NCBI GenBank assembly: GCA_963978905.1
Contig: OZ022259.1
Span: forward strand, 21,426,068 to 21,490,067
Direction: 5' to 3'
DNA length: 64,000 bases
Origin: Trichostrongylus colubriformis
Lineage: Eukaryota; Nematoda; Chromadorea; Rhabditida; Trichostrongylidae
Both the position numbers and the translations under genes were made by a program. Within the stretch, counting starts at the first letter, position 1. The number at the start of each line of letters is the position of its first letter. Shown one piece after another: positions 35,368-43,894 of the stretch. Below the pieces are notes generated by a model. The model had not been told where the DNA came from and did no database searches. It saw only the letters and a program-made list of their open reading frames with translations.

Positions 35368-35752
35368 CTACCGGACATTGAGCTTGAGGATATCGTCAGG
35401 GGTAATTTTGTTCGATTGCGCAATATGACAGTAGAAGTGCGTAGTGTAGTGCAGCTGTAAGGAAGAAAGGAATGAAAAGGTCAAAAACTCGAGAAAGGTA
35501 GTCCCTGTAAAGATCGATAACTTGCCTTTGGCGCGCTCTGCATCACTCATCAAGGGATGATGAATAAGTGAGAGCAGCTAAGCAGCCATTCGTGAACCTT
35601 GCACTACTCCGTATAGGTAATCGGCTGTCGAAAAGCGAAGATTGAGAGGGCCAGTGCTTTTAGATCATCTTCTCAAATGGAAGGAATAATGGCAAATGAA
35701 TCTCGCGAATAAATTGCTGTTCATTCGCAGTTTGGGCGTGAACTAAGTACGA
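35368..35752 (-). other. Possible decayed host-gene exons
   Basis: On the minus strand a fragment DSYLVHAQTANEQQFIREIH (about 35752-35690) is followed, after a TTTTCGACAG acceptor, by DYLYGVVQGSRMAA, an in-frame TAG, and LLSLIHHPLMSDAERAK. A third piece after a strong TTTCTTCCTTACAG acceptor reads LHYTTHFYCHIAQSNK to LKLNVR (to 35368). The splice sites are good but the internal stop and uncertain phases suggest a pseudogene. I do not recognise the protein. No continuation is seen in 35037-35367. Confidence 0.3.
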
Positions 35753-36546
35753 ATCTAAGTGACGACAACGAATAAGGCGGGTGTGTATACATTGGTACGA
35801 ATGATCTCCCTCACACCCCATGTGCGAACGCTCAATTGCTTCCTCGCACCTCATGTGCGAGAAAGTAATTAATTAGCAAAGGTTAGCTATGGACCGCCTA
35901 GCTTCATCAACTGAGTGTAGGGTCCACAAATGAAAAATTAGGACAGTTTCATCATATTAGGTTGGCAACTAAGTAATTGCGGATTTTTAAATACTGCTTT
36001 TTCCCTCCAAACTGCTTTCCAGCAATCTCTTCTGTACATACACATGTAGTACAATTCCACACGCATCTATAGGTATTATTGTCTTCCATCTCTCGGATAA
36101 CCCTTTTCGGCAAAATAAACATATCAAAGGCCAACCTCATTTTCAATACAAAAATTATAAAAAAAATTTTCTTCGAATGGCGTTAGACAGGGAAAGGAAA
36201 AGGTGATAATCCGATGGAGCAAGATCAGGGCTATAAGGTGGATGGGGCAGCAATTTTTACCCAAGCTCGGGAATTTTTTGGCAAGTCATTTTTTCGATAG
36301 TGGTAAAAAAATTTTAATTTTTTTTTCAAAAAATTTTCGAGCTTGGATAAAAATTGCTGCCTTATAGTTCTGATCTTTCTCCATCGGATTATCAGCTTCC
36401 CCCTTCCCTGTCTAATGCCATTCTAAGAAAAAAAATGGGAATTGAAAATGAGGTGACCTTCGATATTTTTATTTTGCCGAAAAGGGTTATCCGGGAGATG
36501 GAAGACAACGATACCTATAGATGCGTGTGGACTTGTACTACATATA

Positions 36547-38098
36547 CACTGCGGTGCATAATGATAAAGCCATTCATAAATTGTTCATAAACTTTCATAG
36601 TAAGATGTTTCTGGGAAACCTCTCAGGTACAGATTGTAGCAAATTTGATCGCGCATCTACACATCAATACCAAACTTGAGCTTGAAATAACAGAACAAAT
36701 CTATCTTCATTTTTTCAAAAAATGCAGCTTTTCCGATGGTGCAAAATGATAAAGCCAGTAAAGAATTTTAACAACTCGTAAACAACAGAGGGACAATACG
36801 CTACTCTAATAATCCGTTGGCCTTCCTTCTCTCCGAATAACCTGAAAAATAAGATTGTCTAGACTCATGTAAAGATCATTAATAAGATCTTGGTCCACTT
36901 GGTGCCACGCGTGGATTATAGCCTTTTTGAGCTCCTTAACTCCTTGGATTTTCCTGTTATCTGCATAAATCCGTCGCACCATGAAGCGCCATACATTTTC
37001 CATCGGATTAAGGCCTGGGCTATTTGCCGGCCAGGGCAGGAGCCTTATTCAATGACGGCTGAACCATGCAATTGTGCTCTGGCTGTGCCCTTATCTTGCA
37101 TGAAAACAAGATTTCAGCTTCGATTTTCACGCCAGAACGGGAGAAGTGCACGGCGCATGACCACTTGGTAACCGGGGGAACTCATCTTTTTAAGAACAAA
37201 ACATAACTTCAGACGTTTCTTCGATGAAATGGCGGCCCACACCACAACGCCCCCTCCTTTGAAATTCCTTCTCAAAAATCGTAGCTTGTCCTTTCTTAGA
37301 TCATGCCAGTAATATCGGAGTGTCTCCTTCAGCCTTACAAAGCAATCTGGAGAGGAAAAACATCATGTGAAAGCAAGAAGGATTCTACGACCTAATACCC
37401 TACCTTACTCCAGACCCTCGGCTGCATGTTTTGACGAACTGCACTCGATTTTTGCGGTGTTCTCGTGTCATGAATGGTGCTTTCCTCATTTTCTGTCGCG
37501 AGATAAACTTGCACTTTTTTCAGAACCCGCAAAACAGTTGTTTTAGAGACGTTTAGCTCCAAAGAAGACCTGGTATCGGAGCTTGACTTGGTGAAATTCG
37601 ATACTTTTTCTGAGAATGCGGCGCTTATCCTTCTCGGAAAGTGAAGGAGTTCGCCCAGAACTCTTCTTAGTTCAGGATCCTTGAGAAAGTTGTCGACAAC
37701 TGTGTGGCTGCGGTTAAATTCTTGCGCAATTGACGATTTGACTATCCCTCCGCTTTTTTTTGCGACAATTTGGCTTTTTTCGAAATCAGATAGGGGTTTT
37801 CCTTTCCCCATTACCTGAAAAAGAAAAACATTACCGCAGCAAAACGTTTCAGCAAATACAGATGAGAAGCGACGGAATAACTTAGGGTGGCTTTATCATT
37901 TTGCACCATCGGAAAAGCTGCATTTTTTTGAAAAAATGAAGATAAATTTGTTCTGTCATTTCAAGCTCAAGTTTGGTGTTATGTGTAGATGCGCGATTAA
38001 ATTTGCTACAATCTATACCTGAGATGTTTCCCAGAAACATCTTACTATGAAAGTTTATGAACAATTTATGAGTGGCTTTATCATTATGCACCGCAGTG
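36547..38098 (-). mobile_element. Tc3-like element with 211-bp terminal inverted repeats
   Basis: TA flanks both ends (36545-36546, 38099-38100). The arms 36547-36757 and 37888-38098 are the same length and start CACTGCGGTGCATAATGATA. Each arm has two copies of one 20-bp motif: GGTGCATAATGATAAAGCCA outside (36553-36572, 38073-38092) and GGTGCAAAATGATAAAGCCA inside (36738-36757, 37888-37907). A degraded transposase lies between on the minus strand. Confidence 0.85.
36806..37811 (-). pseudogene. Tc3-like transposase pseudogene
   Basis: From ATG at 37811 (minus) the DNA-binding domain reads MGKGKPLSDFEKSQIVAKKS, IAQEFNRSHTVVDNFLKDPE and a second helix-turn-helix (LNVSKTTVLRVLKK). The catalytic half follows in other frames: RNFKGGGVVVWAAISSKKR (about 37260-37205), a degraded FMQDKGTARAQ at the second Asp, and MENVWRFMVRRIYADNRK at the third acidic position (about 37003-36950). 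The usual N-P-I-E-N-V-W reads with Met. At least three frameshifts or stops are seen. The protein would bind the paired motifs in the arms and cut and paste the element. Confidence 0.8.
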
Positions 38099-39107
38099 TA
38101 TATGTACAGAAGAAATTTTGTGGAAGGCAGTTTTGAGGGAAAAAGCAGTATTTAAAAATCCGCAATTATTTAGTTGCCAACCTAATAGTTCAAACTAAAA
38201 CAATAATTACATTTATGAAGTGTGCAATAGCTTGCAGAAACGGACTTCTGATTTGCTTATGCTTCTGATTCGAATAATGAATGAAAAATAAGTGAGTGAA
38301 ATAAATGGAGTAAAACCGACTTGTTGAATTATTAAAAAGCGGATGTTGACCAATCTCACCATATAATGGCATATAATTATTAATCTCGATGAAATGTTAT
38401 CGAATGCCCGTAAAGGAGTCATACAGGAAAATAGCTGTATCTTCACACTTTTGATATGAGTTGCTATGATCACAAGCTACATTTGGCAGCTCGATGAGAC
38501 GTCAAAGGCAGGTATTTCAACAGATATTTGGGCTATCCACGTACAAGTGTTTGTTTCCAACGAACTTTGTTAAGCTGTAATGTTTGCTGATACAAACAAA
38601 TACGTTACTGATAAGCGCACATGATTTATTAGCAATCAGAAGTCCGATTCCTTTTCCGCAACCTATTGTACATTTCATATATGTAATATGTGTTTTGCAC
38701 TATAATAAAGCTGTCTTAATTATTTCCTTTAAGAATATTACACTCGCTTAAAGAAGTTAAACGCGTTAGTTAACTACTTTCTCGCACATGAGGTGCGAGG
38801 AAGTAATTAAGCGTTCGCACATGGGGTGCAAAGGAGGTCATTCGTACCAATGTATACACACCCCGAATAAGGCAGACTTCATTTCACAGTGGTGCTGCAG
38901 TCGGCACGAATTGGCTGCGTTCATAGTCGAAGAGGTAAAGTGGCGCGGGCGGAGACGCATGGACGACGCAGCCACGCCCCTACACGCAGAGTATGAAGGC
39001 CGCAGACGTCGTGGAAAACTGTTCAGAGCAATGTATACAGAAGAGAGAACGGCAGTGAAAAAACCTGAGTGCGCCTTGCAACAGGGGATATGGCCTGTTT
39101 TGCCAGC

Positions 39108-39206
39108 TCAAATTAAAAGTTGCAAAGGATTGTTTCGGAGAATAAGGATCAGCATGAGACCGATGTTCACAAGCGTAATTTTCAGCACTGACGAAGGGTT
39201 CGCCAT
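39108..39206 (-). other. 32-codon membrane-type ORF, doubtful
   Basis: ATG at 39206 (minus) opens MANPSSVLKITLVNIGLMLI and a further hydrophobic stretch, with a stop at 39108-39110. Its IGLM core resembles that of the ORF at 39710. This may be chance. The rest of 38874-39340 has overlapping frames on both strands with no recognised domain and a good plus-strand donor (GTCAG then GTAAGT) at 39238. Confidence 0.2.
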
Positions 39207-39343
39207 GTTTCATCAGTTTTTCAGTCTGTTTTGTCAGGTAAGTCACCTTTTGAAATGGATTTTCTCACTACAGAATTGCGTAAATTTCTGGTAAAACGAA
39301 AGTTTGCTCGAATACACCAAACGAGATGCAATGTCAAATGTTA

Positions 39344-39578
39344 GGCCGCGGTCATACTTTGCGTTGTCTGCGGCAGGGCGTGGCCGCGTATCTTGCGTCT
39401 CCACACTGCCTCGTTGCCTGCGTCATCTCTGCACCTCCCCCGTGCCACTCTCTCTCGCTGCCTTTGAGAGAGAGTGGCACGGGGGAGGTGCAGAGATGAC
39501 GCAGGCAACGACGCAGTGTGGAGACGCAAGATACGCGGCCACGCCCTGCCGCAGACAACGCAAAGTATGATCGCGGCC
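39344..39578. mobile_element. Palindromic MITE with TTA target duplication
   Basis: TTA stands at 39341-39343 and 39579-39581. The 235 bp between them are an almost perfect palindrome that starts GGCCGCGGTCATACTTTGCG and folds at about 39465 (CTCTCTCGCTGCCTTTGAGA). TTA/TAA duplications are typical of the PIF/Harbinger superfamily. Relatives lie at 40590-40976 and 43634-43805. Confidence 0.85.
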
Positions 39579-39710
39579 TTAGATTGGGGCCTTTCTCTGT
39601 TCTGCTTTCGCTTTTCTTACTGCCAGAAAGCTCATAAAGCAGACGAGCACAAAGGAGATTAACGCCATCAGACCAATTTTCGCTGTCAGTTTCATCTCTT
39701 GTGTCGTCAT
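39579..39710 (-). CDS. Small predicted membrane peptide (43 aa)
   Basis: ATG at 39710 (minus) opens MTTQEMKLTAKIGLMALISF, a hydrophobic helix of about 20 residues (roughly 11-30) and a basic tail (VRKAKAEQRKAPI). The stop codon TAA at 39579-39581 is also the target duplication of the MITE to its left, so the MITE may have changed the end of the ORF. No ribosome or splice context proves expression. It might be a small single-pass membrane protein or an exon of a larger gene. I do not recognise it. Confidence 0.35.
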   Translation of the reverse strand: MTTQEMKLTAKIGLMALISFVLVCFMSFLAVRKAKAEQRKAPI

Positions 39711-40534
39711 CTCTTCTGACAGCATTGTAGGTATACCAATCTATTGTAGTTAAAATTCTCAACGATACAAAAGTTCTAAGTGTGAATTCTCGTAATCAAC
39801 GACTACCAAGGGTACGTAAAAGAAAATCAGTGATCCAAAAATATAAAATAAGCCTATACGTACTTGTGCCTGTTTTTGGGTAATAGGAGGTAAAACTGCG
39901 TCAGACCCTCGTTACAAAACGAACTATATTCATCACGTCCTTTAGATCTACATTCCGAAATATCTCATCGAAGTCGACATAAACGTGTTGGAGAATTACG
40001 CTGTGACATCATTTCAGCTGCATTTCAGGTAACGACGTTACTAGCCCTAAATTTATACCAGCTTTTGGTATATCTACATTTCGTGTATTAAGCCTGTTTA
40101 GGTGTCGAAATTTGCTTTGTACATACTGGTCGGAGAAGATTTTCGCGACACACTACGAAAAATCGTTCAGGTTGCTGTGAGGTTCGACGATCACATACAA
40201 AAATCAAGATGCAGAGCAGCTCTGCAATCAAAACTACCACATCCGCTAAGTAGTGATTCTTCTGTTTCAAATTACATGTAATATGTATGTAATTTTGTAA
40301 TGTGTATATCACTCAGCCACTGAAAACATGCATTTTTGGTTTTCATCGCTCTTATTCTAGCATGAGAATTTTAGCATTAAGACAGAATTTCGCGCCGCGA
40401 CGTGCTGCACGGCGCGTGGGTCACTAATGTGTCCTGAAGCAAGTTGCCGTGTATAGTGCCTCATTTTGTTAGCCTCAGCACTTAACACCATGCGGGACCT
40501 CTGGCCCGCACACATGGTGCTGCAGGCCGCTTTA
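39711..40534 (-). other. Possible exon (40088-40261) in otherwise unassigned sequence
   Basis: On the minus strand, after a TTTGAAACAG acceptor near 40262, an open frame reads NHYLADVVVLIAELLCILIF, then VCDRRTSQQPERFFVVC, and ends at 40088. The helix-like hydrophobic part and the splice site suggest a host exon, but neighbouring exons and phase were not found. The plus strand at 39945-40028 also has an exon-like frame (IYIPKYLIEVDINVLENYAV) between a CCTTTAG and a CAG-GTAACG. Neither is proven. Confidence 0.25.
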
Positions 40535-41054
40535 GGTCGCCGCCAGACTTTGCGATTTTGCGGCGTCGCAATTTCGCACGCGATGCTAAGGCCGCGTTCA
40601 TACTTTGCGCACCTGCGGCGACGGCGTCAAACTCACGCAACCATTTGCTCGCCGCCGACGACGGCGTCCATAGATAATGCGCAGCGTTTGCAAAATTCTT
40701 GACCCAATCACACTTCAGTATGGTGATTGTGGCCGCTTCCAATCTTGGCGCTGTGCCAATATGGTGATCGTGTGGCCGCTTCGTGTACACAGCGCCAAGA
40801 TTCGAAGCGGCCACAATCACCATGCTGTAGTGTGATTGGGTCAAGAATTTTGCATACGCTGCGCATTATCTATGGACGCCGTCGTCGGCGGCGGGCGAAT
40901 GGTTGCGTCAGTTTGACGACGTCGCCGCCGGTGTCGGCGTCAGTTTGACGTCGGCGCGCAAAGTATGAACGCGGCCTAAGACCCTGAGATTGTGCAATGC
41001 CGTAACTTCGCGTGCGAAAGTGCGACGCCACAAAATCGCGGTCTGACGGCGGCC
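40535..41054. mobile_element. Outer palindromic MITE hosting another MITE
   Basis: The left end reads GGTCGCCGCCAGACTTTGCG and the right end, reverse-complemented, AGGCCGCCGTCAGACCGCG. The flanking triplets are TTA on the left and TCA on the right, so one base may have changed. The inner MITE sits at 40590-40976. A relative lies at 31893-32047. Confidence 0.7.
40590..40976. mobile_element. Inner palindromic MITE with TAA target duplication
   Basis: TAA stands at 40587-40589 and 40977-40979. The ends are GGCCGCGTTCATACTTTGCG and its reverse complement. The arms continue inwards as further inverted sequence (TTGACCCAATCACAC near 40700, GTGTGATTGGGTCAA near 40838), so the whole 387 bp can fold. 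It lies 0.2 kb downstream of the GTF2H5 stop codon. Confidence 0.85.
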
Positions 41055-41256
41055 TCAGAAATGTCTGTCCTAGCGATATACACCCTGACACCAGAAGTTT
41101 CGATACTAGCAGCCCTTCGAAGGCATCACTGATGAACAAGTAATAGAGGGTCTCTCAGTTATTTCATCTCGAACAGATCGTGTTATCACATGTCTCAAGT
41201 TTTGTAACAAAAAGGAGGATCCTTTATACTTTGAACAATACATCTTAACACATAGC

Positions 41257-41972
41257 TCATTTGTCGCTGAGCTCAGAACTCATCTGTTCCCTCAGTTGAT
41301 CCAACTTTTCCTTAAAAATCCTCACAATTTCCGGATCAATAAAGAAATGAGTTTCGTCTAGTTCCTAAGAAGCTCCAAATACTTTGATCCAGCGAAGATG
41401 ACTCGACTCGATATCTACCCAAAGCTTGCGAAAAACTCGTATTAGTATAAAGATATAACTAAATATGAAATGGAGTTTGCTTCTTGGGAATCCCGAAGCT
41501 ATATATTATTTTGATCGAAAAGCAGCATCGTTTATATCGTAGCATAGTGTTCTAATGCATAGTACCATGTGCTAAATTGCTGTATACAATTCTTAACAGT
41601 GAATCCTATCTTATTAGATTTCTAATTCATCTCATCATCTCAGAAAGCCATCAGCTATTAGGGTGAGCAAATATGAAGTTTCGTGGAGATCAGCATCAAA
41701 ACTATTTCAGCAGACTGAATAATCATGGAATTATGGAAGCGGAAAAATTTGAATAAACACTCAAACACTTTGTTATCATCGTAGCAGCGAGTTGCTGTGA
41801 CAGATGGTTAGGAAACTTGACCAAGTCTTTATCACCGCTTAAAAACCAACACATCAACCCTTACCTTGACGATGAGCTTGCTGGCAAGTGCCCTTGATTC
41901 ATCTAAATGCATCAGAAGCTGTCGCATTGCTGAATCGCACGTTACTAAAACACCCTCTCTAACGTTCACCAT
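41257..41972 (-). CDS. gtf-2H5: TFIIH subunit 5 (TTDA/TFB5), two exons, 71 aa
   Basis: Exon 1 runs 41972-41865 (36 codons, MVNVREGVLVTCDSAMRQLL then MHLDESRALASKLIVK) and ends at a GTAAGG donor. Exon 2 runs 41364-41257 (35 codons and stop) and begins ELDETHFFIDPEIVRIFKEK after a CTTCTTAG acceptor. The intron of 500 bp is in phase 0. Length (71 aa) and the conserved blocks VNV-GVL-CD-AM-Q, LDES-AL and the D-TH-F turn match the TFB5 family throughout. The protein stabilises TFIIH, contacts the p52 subunit and is needed for nucleotide excision repair and transcription initiation in the nucleus. Overlapping acceptors TTTAG and TTCAG lie 12-17 nt upstream of the ATG, suitable for trans-splicing. 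An upstream gene ends 146 bp before it. No lesion is seen. The symbol follows the family name and the exact nematode name is not certain. Confidence 0.93.
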
Positions 41973-42118
41973 CGCAAAACGCTGAACTAAATATGGAGGG
42001 TACAAAATCCATGAAAATTCGACACTAACTGTACATAATATTCATTCTTTTTTATGAATTACTAAATGAGTCTCAAAAAATCTAAAACAAAATCTATGTC
42101 GTAATCATCTCAATAGTA

Positions 42119-42351
42119 TCAAATGTTGGACTTCTTTGTTCGTGATCGGAGGTGCTCATATAAGCTTTCATTTTCTCTCAACCATTTCTCAATTTCTGTC
42201 GCCGTCCGAATTCCGGCGCATTTCCCTGAAAGTTAATATGAACATTAGGACTAGATTTCGTCAGAGAAAGCTACTCACTTCTTCCAATCGCACGAAAATA
42301 TCGATATATGGTGCACCGCCTAGAAGAGTTTCAACCAAAATTTCCCGAAAG
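42119..42351 (-). CDS. Last two exons of an unidentified gene, likely operon partner of GTF2H5
   Basis: On the minus strand, exon A (42351-42275) follows a GTGAGTCAG acceptor and reads FREILVETLLGGAPYIDIFV then RLEEV. Exon B (42225-42119) follows an ideal AACTTTCAG acceptor and reads KCAGIRTATEIEKWLRENES then LYEHLRSRTKKSNI and a stop. The phases fit if the donor is GTAGCT at 42274; a better consensus GTGAGT four bases earlier would put exon B out of frame. The product ends in a charged helix. Upstream exons should lie beyond 42351, but none could be fixed. The start of GTF2H5 is only 146 bp downstream, typical of nematode operons. Confidence 0.55.
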
Positions 42352-42639
42352 CTGACTCACAAGAAACTTGTACATGTGTAGACAAAAAATGCACGTATGT
42401 TGATGAGAAACATACAGTTATCCACAAGGGAAATCGTATAATTAGGAGGACAATATAGCTTTCTTGATAGCTTCATTTTGCAAGGTGAGAGCAACATTGT
42501 CACTTTGACCACGTCGAAAGGACTTCGAGTGCGTGGCGCATCCGGGGAAATGGCCCGCGAAAGTCGGAAACAATCTGATCGGACAGAAATAGAAGGAATG
42601 AGAAGTGATATGGATAGCAGTGCAAGTGACAGCGAGGCG

Positions 42640-42647
42640 TATAAAAG
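42640..42647 (+). promoter_or_regulatory. TATA box of the secreted-protein gene
   Basis: TATAAAAG stands 41 bp before the ATG at 42688, which places a start site near 42670. The resulting 5' untranslated region would be about 20 nt. Confidence 0.5.
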
Positions 42648-42687
42648 GGACTCAGCTGGGGTTTGCATCATTTCGTCCAAGTCTACA

Positions 42688-43232
42688 ATGTATCTGGTTG
42701 TGCTTCTGTGTTTTCTGACACAGATCCAAGGGTTCACCTTTCGAGACCTTATCGATAATCCTTACTGGCCTGACGGAAGTCTGTTATCACGTTCCCAATC
42801 AGTTTAGCCAGTTGTACTCAACGTATTGCAGCTGATGTTATCTTGGACCAAATGTCGATGGAAATGTATGGTTACGATGTGTGGCATCTGCAGCGGGTTA
42901 AGCCCAATGTGAGAACAGCGATAGCAAAGTGAATGCCCAAGGGTATTGCGTAAAGTAACTAATTTTAGGTCTCTTCGACTGAACGAACGACCAAGGAAAG
43001 CCGTGCAATGTGGGAAAAAGTGGATAAGATGATAATGTTTTCACCATCTTATAACGCTTCTCTGCGTGTAAGTACTCAGTAAATTTGATAGGTTTAAAAG
43101 CGTGAAATGCAGAAATCCTCTTTCGAGTTCCCATTTTCTGGAAAATGTACTTGCGTATTGTTTCAGGTGACTGGTACCCTCTCTGCATTGAAAGATGGGT
43201 TCATCGCAAGAAATGCTGCAAAGTCATCGTAG
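42688..43232 (+). CDS. Predicted secreted protein, four exons, about 110 aa
   Basis: Exon 1 (42688-42778) encodes a signal peptide, MYLVVLLCFLTQIQG, then FTFRDLIDNPYWPDG. Exon 2 (42832-42908) follows GTATTGCAG and reads DVILDQMSMEMYGYDVWHLQ then RVKPN. Exon 3 (42969-43067) follows AATTTTAG and reads VSSTERTTKESRAMWEKVDK and on to NASLR, ending at GTAAGT. Exon 4 (43167-43232) follows TGTTTCAG and ends ALKDGFIARNAAKSS. Introns are 53, 60 and 99 bp, and phases agree throughout (1, 0, 0). The exon 1 donor is weak (GTCTGT); GTTCCC 14 bp later would also fit. Two N-glycosylation motifs (NVS, which spans an exon junction, and NAS) and no cysteine in the mature part are seen. I do not recognise the family. 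Confidence 0.6.
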
Positions 43233-43633
43233 GTTGTCTCCGCCCTATGGTTATTATGGGAAATACCACTGATTACTGCACTGAAAATCGTGTGGCTCCA
43301 GATTTGCGGACACCTGGGATGGACTAATTCACCAAGAACAAGCACAGTGGAAAAAGGATTTCCCCTACGCCGCATATGCGGAAAAGTTTTCGAACATACG
43401 GAGGAGAAACAGTAAATTTTATTTTGGATTATGCTCAGAGCTACGAGAGGGTAGTTTCTGTTGATATCAGCTAACACAAGGCCACGTTAGTGATCAAGCA
43501 CCTGCAAAAAGATCATAAACAGAAGTGAGTAGTATTTCAATTGAAAACAAGACTCTCCACTAAGATCTAAATTCACGAAACATGTGCTGTGGCAGTGAGG
43601 GGAGGGTGAATTTATCACAAGCTGCACCCCTAA

Positions 43634-43805
43634 GACCGCGTTCGCACTTTACGGTGCCGGCGGTAAGGAGTGGCTGCGTGTCTCTGCGTTCCACCAGTGG
43701 TATACTGTATCGTTGCCTACGTCTTCCCTGCGCTTCCCCCGTGCCACTCTCACTCGCTGTCTATGACGCAGCCACGCCCTGTCGGCGCAAAGTATGAACG
43801 TGGCC
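43634..43805. mobile_element. MITE of the 39344 family, internally deleted
   Basis: The left end reads GACCGCGTTCGCACTTTACG after TAA; the right end, reverse-complemented, reads GGCCACGTTCATACTTTGCG before CAA. The middle shares CTTCCCCCGTGCCACTCTCA with the 39344 copy, but one arm of the hairpin is mostly missing. Confidence 0.7.
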
Positions 43806-43894
43806 CAAAGTATTGTTCGCAGTTCGCGGTTCGCACGATTCAGGTGGAAGTGAAAAGATACATATCAATCAAGAGATTCAGGCGATCGCTCGAC

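Larger units (their letters stand above)
35957..38185. mobile_element. Fold-back mariner-derived element
   Basis: The ends are inverted repeats starting TTAGGTTGGCAACTAAGTAA, flanked by TA at 35955-35956 and 38186-38187. This resembles ends of the mariner group that includes Hsmar1. The two arms both encode the 3' part of a mariner transposase in opposite directions. The minus arm (36146-35960) has FILPKRVIREMEDN. The plus arm (36354-36530) has PYSSDLSPSDYQLP and the same end. They meet near 36320, so the element is an inverted duplication of one mariner end. The Tc3-like element is inserted in the right arm. Confidence 0.75.
35779..38863. mobile_element. Long-TIR element with perfect 10-bp target duplication
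   Basis: CGAATAAGGC occurs at 35769-35778 and 38864-38873. Inside, inverted arms of about 95 bp begin GGGTGTGTATACATTGGTAC and include CATGTGCGAACGC and CGCACCTCATGTGCGAG. Without its nested insertions the element is about 0.85 kb. It has no transposase, and 38186-38770 is AT-rich and non-coding. A 9-10-bp duplication with long arms is typical of Mutator-like elements. The open frames that begin inside its right arm are by-products. Confidence 0.75.

Noticed and set aside
38788..39294. 168-codon plus-strand frame and its mirror at 35660-35854
   Set aside because: Both start within the inverted arms of the long-TIR element; the shared start reflects the repeat, not a gene.
40466..40948. Arg-rich frames on both strands
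   Set aside because: They lie in nested palindromic MITEs and mirror each other.
42357..42737. 126-codon minus-strand frame with a signal-like start
   Set aside because: It overlaps the promoter and first exon of the plus-strand secreted gene, which has consistent phases and a TATA box; the minus frame has no splice-compatible continuation into the 42351 exon.
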